Source: Variovorax jilinensis (lineage in GTDB: Bacteria > Pseudomonadota > Gammaproteobacteria > Burkholderiales > Burkholderiaceae_C). From it: a stretch of DNA of 64,000 bases. Both the position numbers and the translations under genes were made by a program. Below, piece by piece: positions 8,569 through 16,255 of the stretch. Each line of letters opens with the position of its first letter. Position 1 is the first letter of the stretch. Location of the stretch: the NCBI RefSeq assembly GCF_030316885.1, contig NZ_JASZYQ010000005.1:368703-432702 (forward strand), given 5' to 3'. The notes below the pieces were generated by a model. That model was not told the origin of the DNA, did not search any database, and was given only the letters and a program-made list of their open reading frames with translations.

Positions 8569-9690
8569 TCAGCCGGGCAGCTGCACACTGAAGGCGGTAC
8601 CTTCTTCCAGTGAAGAGCTCACGGCGATCGTGCCGCCATGACCGGTCACTATCTCGCGCGCGATGTAGAGGCCCAGACCCAGGCTGGTCGCCGGCCGTTC
8701 GTGAGGCTGGGACTGCCTGGCCGTGACCTGAACCAGCGGATTGAAGATCACCTGCATCGCGTCCGGAGGGATGGGCACCCCCTGGTTTCGCACGGTCATC
8801 GTGGCACGGTCCGTGTCTCGCGTGAGCTGGAGCAGCACGGGAAATGCGGCGTCGCCATACTGCACGGCGTTGACCATCAGGTTGGTGAGAACCTGGCGCA
8901 TGCGTGCCACATCGAAGACGAAGTGCACCGCATCGGGAATCTCGGCATGCAGCACGCGGGACGGGTAGGCGGTCGACACTTCGTCGAAGACTTCCCGCGA
9001 CAGCGCAGCCAGGTCGCCTTCCTCGGGGTTCACCTCGATGCCGCGGCCCAGCCGGGTGCGCGTGTATTCCAGCAGGTCGGTCACCATCCCGTTGATCGAG
9101 GCGATGCTCTGCCTGGCGATGCGCAGCGTCCGATCGCGCGCCGTCGGATCCGTCGACAAGCCGAGCAACCGGACACACGAAGCGAGTGCGCTCATCGGGT
9201 TGCGGAGGTCGTGGCCCAGTACGGCGAGGAAGGTGTCCCTGGAATTGGCGACCCGTTCCGAATAGCTGGCCATCGCCTCTGCGAGTGCCTGATCGATGCC
9301 TTCGTTGAACCGGATCACTTCTTCGAGCACCGATCCGTCGACCACGTCGACGGTCGCCATCCAGAGTCGGAGCACCGTGGCGCGCAGCGCCCGGTATTCC
9401 GCACCCAGCTGCGAAAGGTCGAATCCGACGCGCTGGCGCAGGTCGCCATGTTGCGAGGAGAAGGTAGGGGTCTGCGCGCGGGGTGCCAGTCCCTTGGACT
9501 TGGCCTCGCGCTCGGGCTCGGATTGCTTCGAATCCATCCCGTCGGCGATGCCGAGCAGGATCTCGCGCGCATGGTCGCGCAGTTCGGTGGCCGTCATGGT
9601 CTCCGCCGGCGGGATCATCGTTCGCGCGAAAGCCTCCCAGTCGACCAGGATCGGTTCGATGTTGGACTTGATGAACTGGCTGAGTTGCAT
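8569..9690 (-). CDS. Sensor histidine kinase with RsbRD-like N-terminal domain
   Basis: A soluble 373-residue kinase with no membrane segments. Residues about 1-145 are helical and resemble the RsbRD N-terminal (globin-like, haem-free) sensor domain: EPILVDWEAFARTM, then DLSQLGAEYRALR. The HisKA H-box VLGHDLRNPMSALAS has its phospho-acceptor His at about 160. The HATPase domain has an N-box (QVLTNLMVNAVQYG) and G-box (SLGLGLYIAREIVTGHGG). It is transcribed away from the bacteriophytochrome gene, and no response regulator gene is adjacent. It converges with flgN across a 54-base gap. The signal it senses is unknown. Confidence 0.85.
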   Translation of the reverse strand: MQLSQFIKSNIEPILVDWEAFARTMIPPAETMTATELRDHAREILLGIADGMDSKQSEPEREAKSKGLAPRAQTPTFSSQHGDLRQRVGFDLSQLGAEYRALRATVLRLWMATVDVVDGSVLEEVIRFNEGIDQALAEAMASYSERVANSRDTFLAVLGHDLRNPMSALASCVRLLGLSTDPTARDRTLRIARQSIASINGMVTDLLEYTRTRLGRGIEVNPEEGDLAALSREVFDEVSTAYPSRVLHAEIPDAVHFVFDVARMRQVLTNLMVNAVQYGDAAFPVLLQLTRDTDRATMTVRNQGVPIPPDAMQVIFNPLVQVTARQSQPHERPATSLGLGLYIAREIVTGHGGTIAVSSSLEEGTAFSVQLPG

Positions 9691-9709
9691 CGATCACAGT
9701 ATGCGCTTC

Positions 9710-9725
9710 GTAGGAGACCACCTAC
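9710..9725. promoter_or_regulatory. Small inverted repeat between divergent kinase genes
   Basis: GTAGG-N6-CCTAC lies 20 bases before the RsbRD-type kinase start and about 140 bases before the bacteriophytochrome start. It could be an operator for one or both. A 5-base arm is easily found by chance, so this is only a candidate. Confidence 0.25.
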
Positions 9726-9863
9726 TCCCGAGCGCGCACCGATTCCTGCTGCGAGTGTCTCGCAGCGGGCCCGTTGCGGCAGAATGGCGCAGGGTCTCAC
9801 GGTGGCGAAAAGCGTTCAAGTCACCTCCTCGCGGTCGGGCAACCAGCCGTGGCCCCGACATTC

Positions 9864-12053
9864 ATGACCCAGACCGTCACTCTAGAAAACTGCGACAGCG
9901 AGCCCATCCACATTCCGGGCCTGGTGCAGCCGCACGGGACGCTGATCGCGTTCGACGCCTCCACGTTGACCGTCACCCGCCGGAGCGCGAACACGGCGGC
10001 GTTGCTGGGTGACACGGCGCCGGTCCTGGGTACCCGGCTCGAGCCGGCGCACTTCATGGCCAACGCGCTGGTGCACCAGACGCTTCACGAGGTGAACGAC
10101 ACGGCCGTCGCCGGTGCCGATCATTGGCCAGCCAACGTGGAAGTGGCGCTGGCCGGCCGGCTCTTCGATCTGATCGTGCACCGGCAGGGCTACGAACTGA
10201 TCGCCGAGTTCGAAGAGCGTCCCGCCTCGGCGGAGAACGTGTCCGACTTTGCGCTCAAGGCCCATCGCGCCATGGACCGGCTCAAGCGGCAGGGCACCGT
10301 GGACGCGCTGCTGAGCCTGGCGGTGGAAACCGTGCACCAGCTCACGGGATTCGACCGCGTGATGGCCTACCGCTTTCGCCATGACGACAGTGGCGAAGTG
10401 GTGGCCGAGCGGCGTCACGAGTCGCTCGAACCCTTCGTCGGACGCCGCTATCCGGCCAGCGACATTCCTGCGCAGGCCCGTCGGCTCTACGTCATCAACA
10501 CCCTGCGCCTCATCGCGGACGTGCATGCGGATCCCGTGGCCCTGGCAGTGGCCGACCCGAGCCTCCCGCCGCTCGACATGAGCCATTGCACCTTGCGCAG
10601 CGTGTCGCCGATCCATATCGAATACCTGCGCAACATGGGCGTGGGTGCGTCCATGAGCATCTCGATCGTCCTCAACGGTCGGCTGTGGGGCATGCTGGCC
10701 TGCCATCACCGCACCGCGCTGCGGGTGTCGTACGCGGTGCGCATGGCGTGCGACGTGCTGGCGCAGGTGCTGTCCTCCAACGTGCAGAGCCTGCTCGCGC
10801 GCGAACAGGCTGTACGCACATCGGATGCCGCCAGGCTGCGCAGCCGGATGATCGAGGCCGTGCTGCATGCCGAAGACACGTTCAGCGCCCTGGCCGACCA
10901 GGCCGATTCGCTGGCCGTGGCCTTCGAGGCGCAGGCCACCGTCATCGCGGAGCAATCGCGCCTTCAGGTCACGGGCGACATTCCCCACGAGGCTGCGGCA
11001 GCGGTGGTGCACTGGCTCACCAGCGCGAAGGCGGGCGACGATATCGTGGCCCTGCACGAGCGCGCCAGCCTCCCGGAGATCCTGCAGCCGCTGTGCGGCG
11101 TGTGGTGCGGCTTCCTGGCGCTGCGCTTCGACGCCATCGACAACGGCTGGCTGGTCCTGGCGCGCAAGGAGCAGATCGAGACCATCAGCTGGGGCGGCAA
11201 GCCCGAGAAGCACTACGTCTCCGGCCCGCTGGGCCCGCGCCTCACACCGCGCGGGTCGTTCGACATCTGGAAGCAGACCGTGCGCGACACCAGCGTGCCC
11301 TGGGGCGAGCCCGAGGTGCAGTTCGCGCACCAGTTGCGCGACGAGCTGATCCGCGCCGGCGCCGCGCGCAACGCAGAGACCTACAAGGCGCGCACCGAAC
11401 TGATCGCCGTTCTCGGCCACGACCTGCGCGACCCGCTGCAATCGATCTCCATGGCGGCCAAGCTGCTCGAGCGCAGCCTGCCGGAGGGCAGCACGGTGGG
11501 CGAGCGCCTGGGGCAGCGCATCCAGACATCGAGCAGCCGCATGGGGCGCCTGATCGGTCAGGTGCTGGACGCCTCACGTCTGCAGAGCGGGCAGGGCCTC
11601 CAGATGCGGCCGGTACAGATGGACATCGCGCGCCTGCTCGAAGATTCGATCGACGAATCCCTGATGGCCTATCCCGGCTCCCAGATCGAGCTGCAGGCAC
11701 CGAAGTCGCTAGCGATGGTCGGCGACCCGGACCGCATGGCCCAGCTCGTCGGCAATCTCGTGAGCAATGCGCGGCACCACGGGCTGGCGGGCAAGCCCGT
11801 GCGCGTGACCCTGGAAGAAGACAGCGGCACCGTGGTCCTCAGGGTCGCCAACGCCGCGCCCGCGATCGACCCGGGTCTGGTGCCCGACCTGTTCAGCGCC
11901 TTCAAGCGCCGCACGGGCCCCAACGAACGCAACAAGAGCGGCCTCGGGCTGGGCCTGCACATCGCCCAGGCCATCGTCAGGTCGCACGGCGGCAGCATCG
12001 CCTACGGCCACGTCGATGGCCACGTGGTGTTCACCGTCCGGATTCCCCGCTAG
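9864..12053 (+). CDS. bphP: Bacteriophytochrome histidine kinase
   Basis: A red/far-red light photoreceptor kinase of 729 residues. The start at 9864 places the chromophore-attaching Cys at residue 10 in CDSEPIHIPGLVQPHG, the biliverdin-binding site of bacteriophytochromes. PAS, GAF and PHY domains follow (about 10-110, 130-310, 320-500). PASDIP is at 198-203, and HIEYLRNMGVGASMS holds the conserved chromophore-pocket His (about 251). The PHY tongue motif PRGSF is at about 462. A HisKA H-box VLGHDLRDPLQSIS (His about 519) and HATPase with GLGLGLHIAQAIVRSHGG end the protein. All chromophore residues I can check are present. There is no haem oxygenase (bphO) gene in the window to make biliverdin. 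It overlaps the 3' end of the convergent hybrid kinase by 23 bases. Confidence 0.95.
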   Translation: MTQTVTLENCDSEPIHIPGLVQPHGTLIAFDASTLTVTRRSANTAALLGDTAPVLGTRLEPAHFMANALVHQTLHEVNDTAVAGADHWPANVEVALAGRLFDLIVHRQGYELIAEFEERPASAENVSDFALKAHRAMDRLKRQGTVDALLSLAVETVHQLTGFDRVMAYRFRHDDSGEVVAERRHESLEPFVGRRYPASDIPAQARRLYVINTLRLIADVHADPVALAVADPSLPPLDMSHCTLRSVSPIHIEYLRNMGVGASMSISIVLNGRLWGMLACHHRTALRVSYAVRMACDVLAQVLSSNVQSLLAREQAVRTSDAARLRSRMIEAVLHAEDTFSALADQADSLAVAFEAQATVIAEQSRLQVTGDIPHEAAAAVVHWLTSAKAGDDIVALHERASLPEILQPLCGVWCGFLALRFDAIDNGWLVLARKEQIETISWGGKPEKHYVSGPLGPRLTPRGSFDIWKQTVRDTSVPWGEPEVQFAHQLRDELIRAGAARNAETYKARTELIAVLGHDLRDPLQSISMAAKLLERSLPEGSTVGERLGQRIQTSSSRMGRLIGQVLDASRLQSGQGLQMRPVQMDIARLLEDSIDESLMAYPGSQIELQAPKSLAMVGDPDRMAQLVGNLVSNARHHGLAGKPVRVTLEEDSGTVVLRVANAAPAIDPGLVPDLFSAFKRRTGPNERNKSGLGLGLHIAQAIVRSHGGSIAYGHVDGHVVFTVRIPR

Positions 12054-13755
12054 CCGTCTGGCGCGTCGGCAGGTCGCGACGCCGGAGTTCCGCGGACACC
12101 GCCTTGCCCAGCGTATCGAGATCGAAGGGCTTGGCCAGGACCGAGTGAGGGCCGATCAGGCGCTCGACGGCATTCATGTCGGCATAGCCGGTGGCCAGCA
12201 GGATCGGAATGTCGCCGTACATCGCCTGCGCGCGCTCGATCAGCTCGGCTCCGTTCATGCGCGGCATCAGATAGTCGACCAGCAGCAGGTCCGGCCTGGA
12301 CTTCTCCAGCTCGATCAGGCCCTCGGCCCCGTCGGCGGCCTGACGGACGCGGAAGCCGAGCACCTGCAGGCATTCGACCATGCTCCGGCGCACACCGGGA
12401 TCGTCCTCCACGACCAGGATCTCGGCCTTCACCGCCATCGCGGTCGCCTGCCCGACGACCGCATGCTCGGCGCTGGCCCCTGCCGGTGCGGGCGCGAGTG
12501 GGAATCTCAGCCTCACCGTGGTTCCGGCGCCGACCTCGCTCTCGACGACGGCTTCGCCGCCGGACTGGCGCGTGAAACCATAGACCTGGCTCAGGCCCAG
12601 TCCCGTGCCACTGTGCTGCTTGGTCGTGAAGAAAGGGTCGAAGACCTTGCCCAGCAGGTTGGCCGCGATCCCCGTGCCGGTGTCGCGGACGGCGACATCG
12701 ACCGATCCGAGCGGGCGGGCGAGGCCATCGCTCCCTTCCGGTGAGTCCGAGGGCGCGATGGTCGTGTGGATCTCCAGCGTCCCGCCTTGTGGCATGGCAT
12801 CGCGCGCATTGACCGACAGGTTCAGGATGGCCATTTCCATCTGCGCGGCATCGACGACGACGTAGGCCGGCTCGGCGCAGAACGCCAGGGAAAGCCTCAC
12901 GTGCGCGCCGACGGAGATCGAGATCAGCTCGGCCATGTTGCCGATCAGCTCGTTCACGTCGTGCAGCTTGGGCACCAGGCTCTGCGTGCGTGCGAAGGAA
13001 AGCAGCTGCGCTGTCAGGCGCGACCCGCGGTCCACGGCCTCCTTGGCCCGGCGCGCGTAGTTGCGCACACGGTCTTCCTGCACCTTCAGCCGTTCGATCA
13101 GCTGCAGGTTGAGATTGACGACGTGCAGCAGATTGTTGAAGTCGTGGGCGATGCCGCCGGTCAGGCGTCCCAGGGCCTCCATCTTCTGGTTCTGCACCAG
13201 CGAGTTCTCGACGCGCTCGCGCTCGAGGATCTCCCGCATCAGGCGGTCGTTGGCGCTTGCGAGGTCGGCCGTGCGTTCGGCGATGCGCGATTCGAGCGCG
13301 TCGTTGGCCTGCTCCACGTTGAGCTTGGAGGTCTGCAGTTCGGCCAGGTGCTTGCGCGTCAGGTACTGGCGCTGGCGCGCCCTGAGCGCCGACTGTGCCG
13401 CGCTGGCCAGCGTGTCGGGATTGACCGGCCGCTCGAGCAGCACCAGATTGCTCAGCTCCCGCAGGGCCGACCTCGCACGGTCGGTGCGCCGCACGGTATG
13501 CCGCGCCGCGAGCACCACGAAGGGGTAATCCGACCAGGGAGACTGCTGCTCCAGCATCGCGCGCAAGGCATCCACCAGGCTTTCGTCCAGGGTTTCCTCG
13601 GTCAGGATCGTCGCGGCCGAATCCTTGCCCATTTCCTGCACGAGCATCCGTGCGTCGTCGCAGACGTGCACGTCGACCCGTCGAGCGCCGAGCACCTCGC
13701 TGATGACCCTGGCATCGCGACCGAACGGCGCGAGCACGAGTATCCGACTCTCCAT
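12031..13755 (-). CDS. Hybrid histidine kinase with C-terminal receiver domain
   Basis: A cytosolic 574-residue kinase. The first 125 residues resemble a degenerate receiver domain (RILVLAPFGRDARVI). A long coiled coil spans about 130-195. Then come a HisKA domain with TGGIAHDFNNLLHVV (His about 204), a HATPase with N-box ILNLSVNARDAMP, and G-box HSGTGLGLSQVYGFTRQSGG. From about 445 a full receiver follows: ILVVEDDPGVRRS, and LLLVDYLMPRMNG with the phospho-acceptor Asp near 494. The start is taken at MESRILVLAP, 4 bases after the KaiC-like gene stop, so the two form an operon. It holds the only receiver with a clear phospho-acceptor site in this sensory block, so the neighbouring orphan kinases might feed into it (inference). 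Confidence 0.9.
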   Translation of the reverse strand: MESRILVLAPFGRDARVISEVLGARRVDVHVCDDARMLVQEMGKDSAATILTEETLDESLVDALRAMLEQQSPWSDYPFVVLAARHTVRRTDRARSALRELSNLVLLERPVNPDTLASAAQSALRARQRQYLTRKHLAELQTSKLNVEQANDALESRIAERTADLASANDRLMREILERERVENSLVQNQKMEALGRLTGGIAHDFNNLLHVVNLNLQLIERLKVQEDRVRNYARRAKEAVDRGSRLTAQLLSFARTQSLVPKLHDVNELIGNMAELISISVGAHVRLSLAFCAEPAYVVVDAAQMEMAILNLSVNARDAMPQGGTLEIHTTIAPSDSPEGSDGLARPLGSVDVAVRDTGTGIAANLLGKVFDPFFTTKQHSGTGLGLSQVYGFTRQSGGEAVVESEVGAGTTVRLRFPLAPAPAGASAEHAVVGQATAMAVKAEILVVEDDPGVRRSMVECLQVLGFRVRQAADGAEGLIELEKSRPDLLLVDYLMPRMNGAELIERAQAMYGDIPILLATGYADMNAVERLIGPHSVLAKPFDLDTLGKAVSAELRRRDLPTRQTASGESGR

Positions 13756-13759
13756 GCTT

Positions 13760-15256
13760 CTAGCCCGCGACGTCGCCGAGGAGCAGGGTTTGGCCGCGAT
13801 AGCGCGGGACACCGGTCATGACCCCCTCGAAGTCGGTCAGCGCCTCGCCGACCTCGAGGCCGTTGGCGCCGAGCCTGAACTGGTGGATGGTCGACGCGTG
13901 CGCGCTGGCGCGGCTCTTCACCACGGACATCGCCTTAAGGAGCTGGCCGCGGGCTTCGAAGTAACGGAACTGGAGCATCGAGTCGCTGAGATAGCTCAGA
14001 TCGACGTCGTTCGGCGCCTCGCCGGAAAGCCCGTGCTGCGAAAGGACGAGGAGGGTCGTGATGCCCTGGAGGTTCAGGTAGGTCAGCAGCTCGTGCATCT
14101 GCAGCATGAGGAAGTTGCTGCCGGGCATGGCGATCAGATAGGCGTTGAGCGTGTCGATGACCACCGTGGTCACGCCCTGGCGTTCGACCGCGTCGCGCAC
14201 GTGGTGGGAAAAATGCCCCGCGGAGATCTCGGCGGGGTCGACCGTGTGCAGCAGCAGCCGGCCTTCGGCGAGGTATTGATCCACATCGAGCCCGAGCGCG
14301 CGAGACCTCGTCAGGAGCGTCTTGATGCCCTCGTCGAACAGGAAGAAGGCAGCCTTGCCCCCGCGCTGCATGTCGGCGCGCGCACAGCACACCGCGGTGG
14401 TGGTCTTGCCGACGCCTGCCGGCCCCGCAAACAGGTAGTTGCTGCCCGGCATCAACCCGCCACCCAGCAGACGGTCGAGTTCCGCATTGCCGGAGCTCAC
14501 CGGTTCGCTCGAATGCTCGCGACCATGCTCGTTGGCTACCAGACGCGGAAAGACCTGCAGCCCGCCCCGATCCAGCTTGAAATCGTGCTCGCCCTCCCGG
14601 AACTTGACGCCGCGCAGCTTGACCACCCTCAGCCGACGCTTGTCGGGTCCGTAGGTTCCGGTGTTCTGTTCCAGGTGAATCACGCCGTGCGCAATGCTGT
14701 GCAGGTGCATGTCGCCTCCGCTGGTCGACTTGTCGTCCAGCATGAGCACGGTGCAGCGCTGGGTGAGGAAGAAGCGCTTGAGCGCCAGGATCTGCCGCCG
14801 GTACCGGAGCGGGTTCTGGGACAGCAGGCGCAGTTCCGACAGGCTGTCGAACACCACGCGCTCGGGGCGCACGCGTTCGACCAGCGCCATGACACCGCGG
14901 ATCGTCTCGCCGAGTTCGAAGTCGGAGGGCTGCAGGATGCTCTGTTCGGCTTCGGCGCTCAGGCCTTCGTCGCTCACCAGATCGAAGATCTCGATGTCCT
15001 CCAGTTCCCAGCCATGGGAAAGTGCCCCCTGCCGAAGCTCGCCCGACGTCTCCGACAAGGTGACGTACAGGCCTCGCTGGCCCAGTGCGCGCCCCTGCAG
15101 GAGAAACTGCAGTCCCAGGGTCGTCTTGCCCGCGCCCGGGGTTCCCTCGACGAGATAGAGGTGGCCGGCAGGCAGGCCGCCCTCCATCACCTCGTCCAGG
15201 CCCGGGACGCCCGTGGGCTCGAAGTGCTGGGGCAGAGGGGCGGTGGCTTGGCTCAT
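13760..15256 (-). CDS. KaiC-like double-domain ATPase (circadian clock protein family)
   Basis: A RecA-fold ATPase with two KaiC repeats, 498 residues from the ATG giving MSQATAPLPQHFEPTG. Walker A motifs are GTPGAGKTT (38-46) and GPAGVGKTT (278-286), each introduced by a typical KaiC opening (GVPGLDEVMEGGLPAGHLYL; AELDRLLGGGLMPGS). The cyanobacterial autophosphorylation pair Ser431-Thr432 aligns by eye with Ser421-Tyr422 in DLSYLSDSM. No kaiA or kaiB is nearby. The gene is followed after 4 bases by a hybrid histidine kinase, a pairing often seen for non-cyanobacterial KaiC. Its role is probably signal relay or stress response rather than a true clock (inference). Confidence 0.9.
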   Translation of the reverse strand: MSQATAPLPQHFEPTGVPGLDEVMEGGLPAGHLYLVEGTPGAGKTTLGLQFLLQGRALGQRGLYVTLSETSGELRQGALSHGWELEDIEIFDLVSDEGLSAEAEQSILQPSDFELGETIRGVMALVERVRPERVVFDSLSELRLLSQNPLRYRRQILALKRFFLTQRCTVLMLDDKSTSGGDMHLHSIAHGVIHLEQNTGTYGPDKRRLRVVKLRGVKFREGEHDFKLDRGGLQVFPRLVANEHGREHSSEPVSSGNAELDRLLGGGLMPGSNYLFAGPAGVGKTTTAVCCARADMQRGGKAAFFLFDEGIKTLLTRSRALGLDVDQYLAEGRLLLHTVDPAEISAGHFSHHVRDAVERQGVTTVVIDTLNAYLIAMPGSNFLMLQMHELLTYLNLQGITTLLVLSQHGLSGEAPNDVDLSYLSDSMLQFRYFEARGQLLKAMSVVKSRASAHASTIHQFRLGANGLEVGEALTDFEGVMTGVPRYRGQTLLLGDVAG

Positions 15257-15500
15257 GATGGAGAGGGGAAGGGCGATGGATCGGGCCGCGGCGCTGCGAA
15301 ATGGGCGCTTGAAATTTAATGCCGCGCCTGCCTGGTTCCGGGCGTCGCCGCGCGCGCTCCGATGTAGGAAGTCGCCCTGCGCAGATGTGAGCAGAACCGC
15401 ATTCGGCCGGCAAAGCATTCTTCCGATGCGCGCGGCCCGTGCGGCGCCCGGCGCCACGCGCTTCGAACCGGCGCGCGATGCCCGACGAACAGCGTCAGTC

Positions 15501-16244
15501 CTAGTGGCTGCGCATCTTCGAACGCAGCCGCGCGATCGACTGGCTGTGCAGCTGCGACACGCGTGACTCGGTGATGCCGAGCACGGCGCCGATCTCCTTG
15601 AGGTTCATGTCCTGCTCGTAGTACATGCCCATGATGTGGCGTTCGCGCTCGGGCAGGCTCTCGATGGCGGCGACCAGCGCGCCGCGCAGCCGCTGGTCCT
15701 TCAGCAGGCTCATCGGATCGGCCTCGGTATCGGCGGCGTGGCGATCGAGGAAGCCGTCGGAGTCGTCGTCGCCGCCGCCGATGTCCTCGAGATAGACCAG
15801 CTGGGTGCCACGCACGCGGCCCAGCAGCGCCTGGTACTCGGCCAGCGGCATGTCGAGCTCGGCCGCGATCTCCGATTCGGCCGGCGAACGGCCCAGGCGG
15901 TGCTCGAGCCGGCGCACGGCCTGTTCGATCTGCTTCTGGCTCTTGCGCGAGCCGCGCGACAGCCAGTCGCCTTCACGCAGCTCGTCGAGCATGGCACCCC
16001 GGATGCGCTGGGTTGCGAAGGTCTCGAACTGCACGCCCTGGTCGGCCTCGAAGCGCGACAGCGCATCGGCCAGGCCGATCATGCCGACCTGCACCAGGTC
16101 GTCGAGCTGCACGTTGGCCGGCAGCTTGGCGATCATGTGGTGGGCCAGCCGCTGCACCAGCGGCAGGTACTGGCGAATCAATCCGTCGCGGTCGAGTCGG
16201 CCCTGGGGGTTGTACATCTGTGAAACGTGGGCGGCGGCAAGCAT
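15501..16244 (-). CDS. fliA: FliA, flagellar sigma-28 factor
   Basis: FliA directs RNA polymerase to late flagellar promoters. The 247-residue product contains region 2 (LPLVQRLAHHMIAKLPANVQ, then QLDDLVQVGMIGLADALSRF, and RIRGAMLDELREGDWLSR). Region 4 is a helix-turn-helix: MNLKEIGAVLGITESRVSQL followed by HSQSIARLRSKM. The frame is open upstream into flhF, so the start is uncertain: ATG 16244 or ATG 16217 (238 residues, closer to E. coli length). It follows flhF by 11 bases. Its likely targets in this window are the four sites listed before flgM, fliC, fliS and the EAL-HDOD gene. Confidence 0.96.
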   Translation of the reverse strand: MLAAAHVSQMYNPQGRLDRDGLIRQYLPLVQRLAHHMIAKLPANVQLDDLVQVGMIGLADALSRFEADQGVQFETFATQRIRGAMLDELREGDWLSRGSRKSQKQIEQAVRRLEHRLGRSPAESEIAAELDMPLAEYQALLGRVRGTQLVYLEDIGGGDDDSDGFLDRHAADTEADPMSLLKDQRLRGALVAAIESLPERERHIMGMYYEQDMNLKEIGAVLGITESRVSQLHSQSIARLRSKMRSH

Positions 16245-16255
16245 GGCGTGATCGC

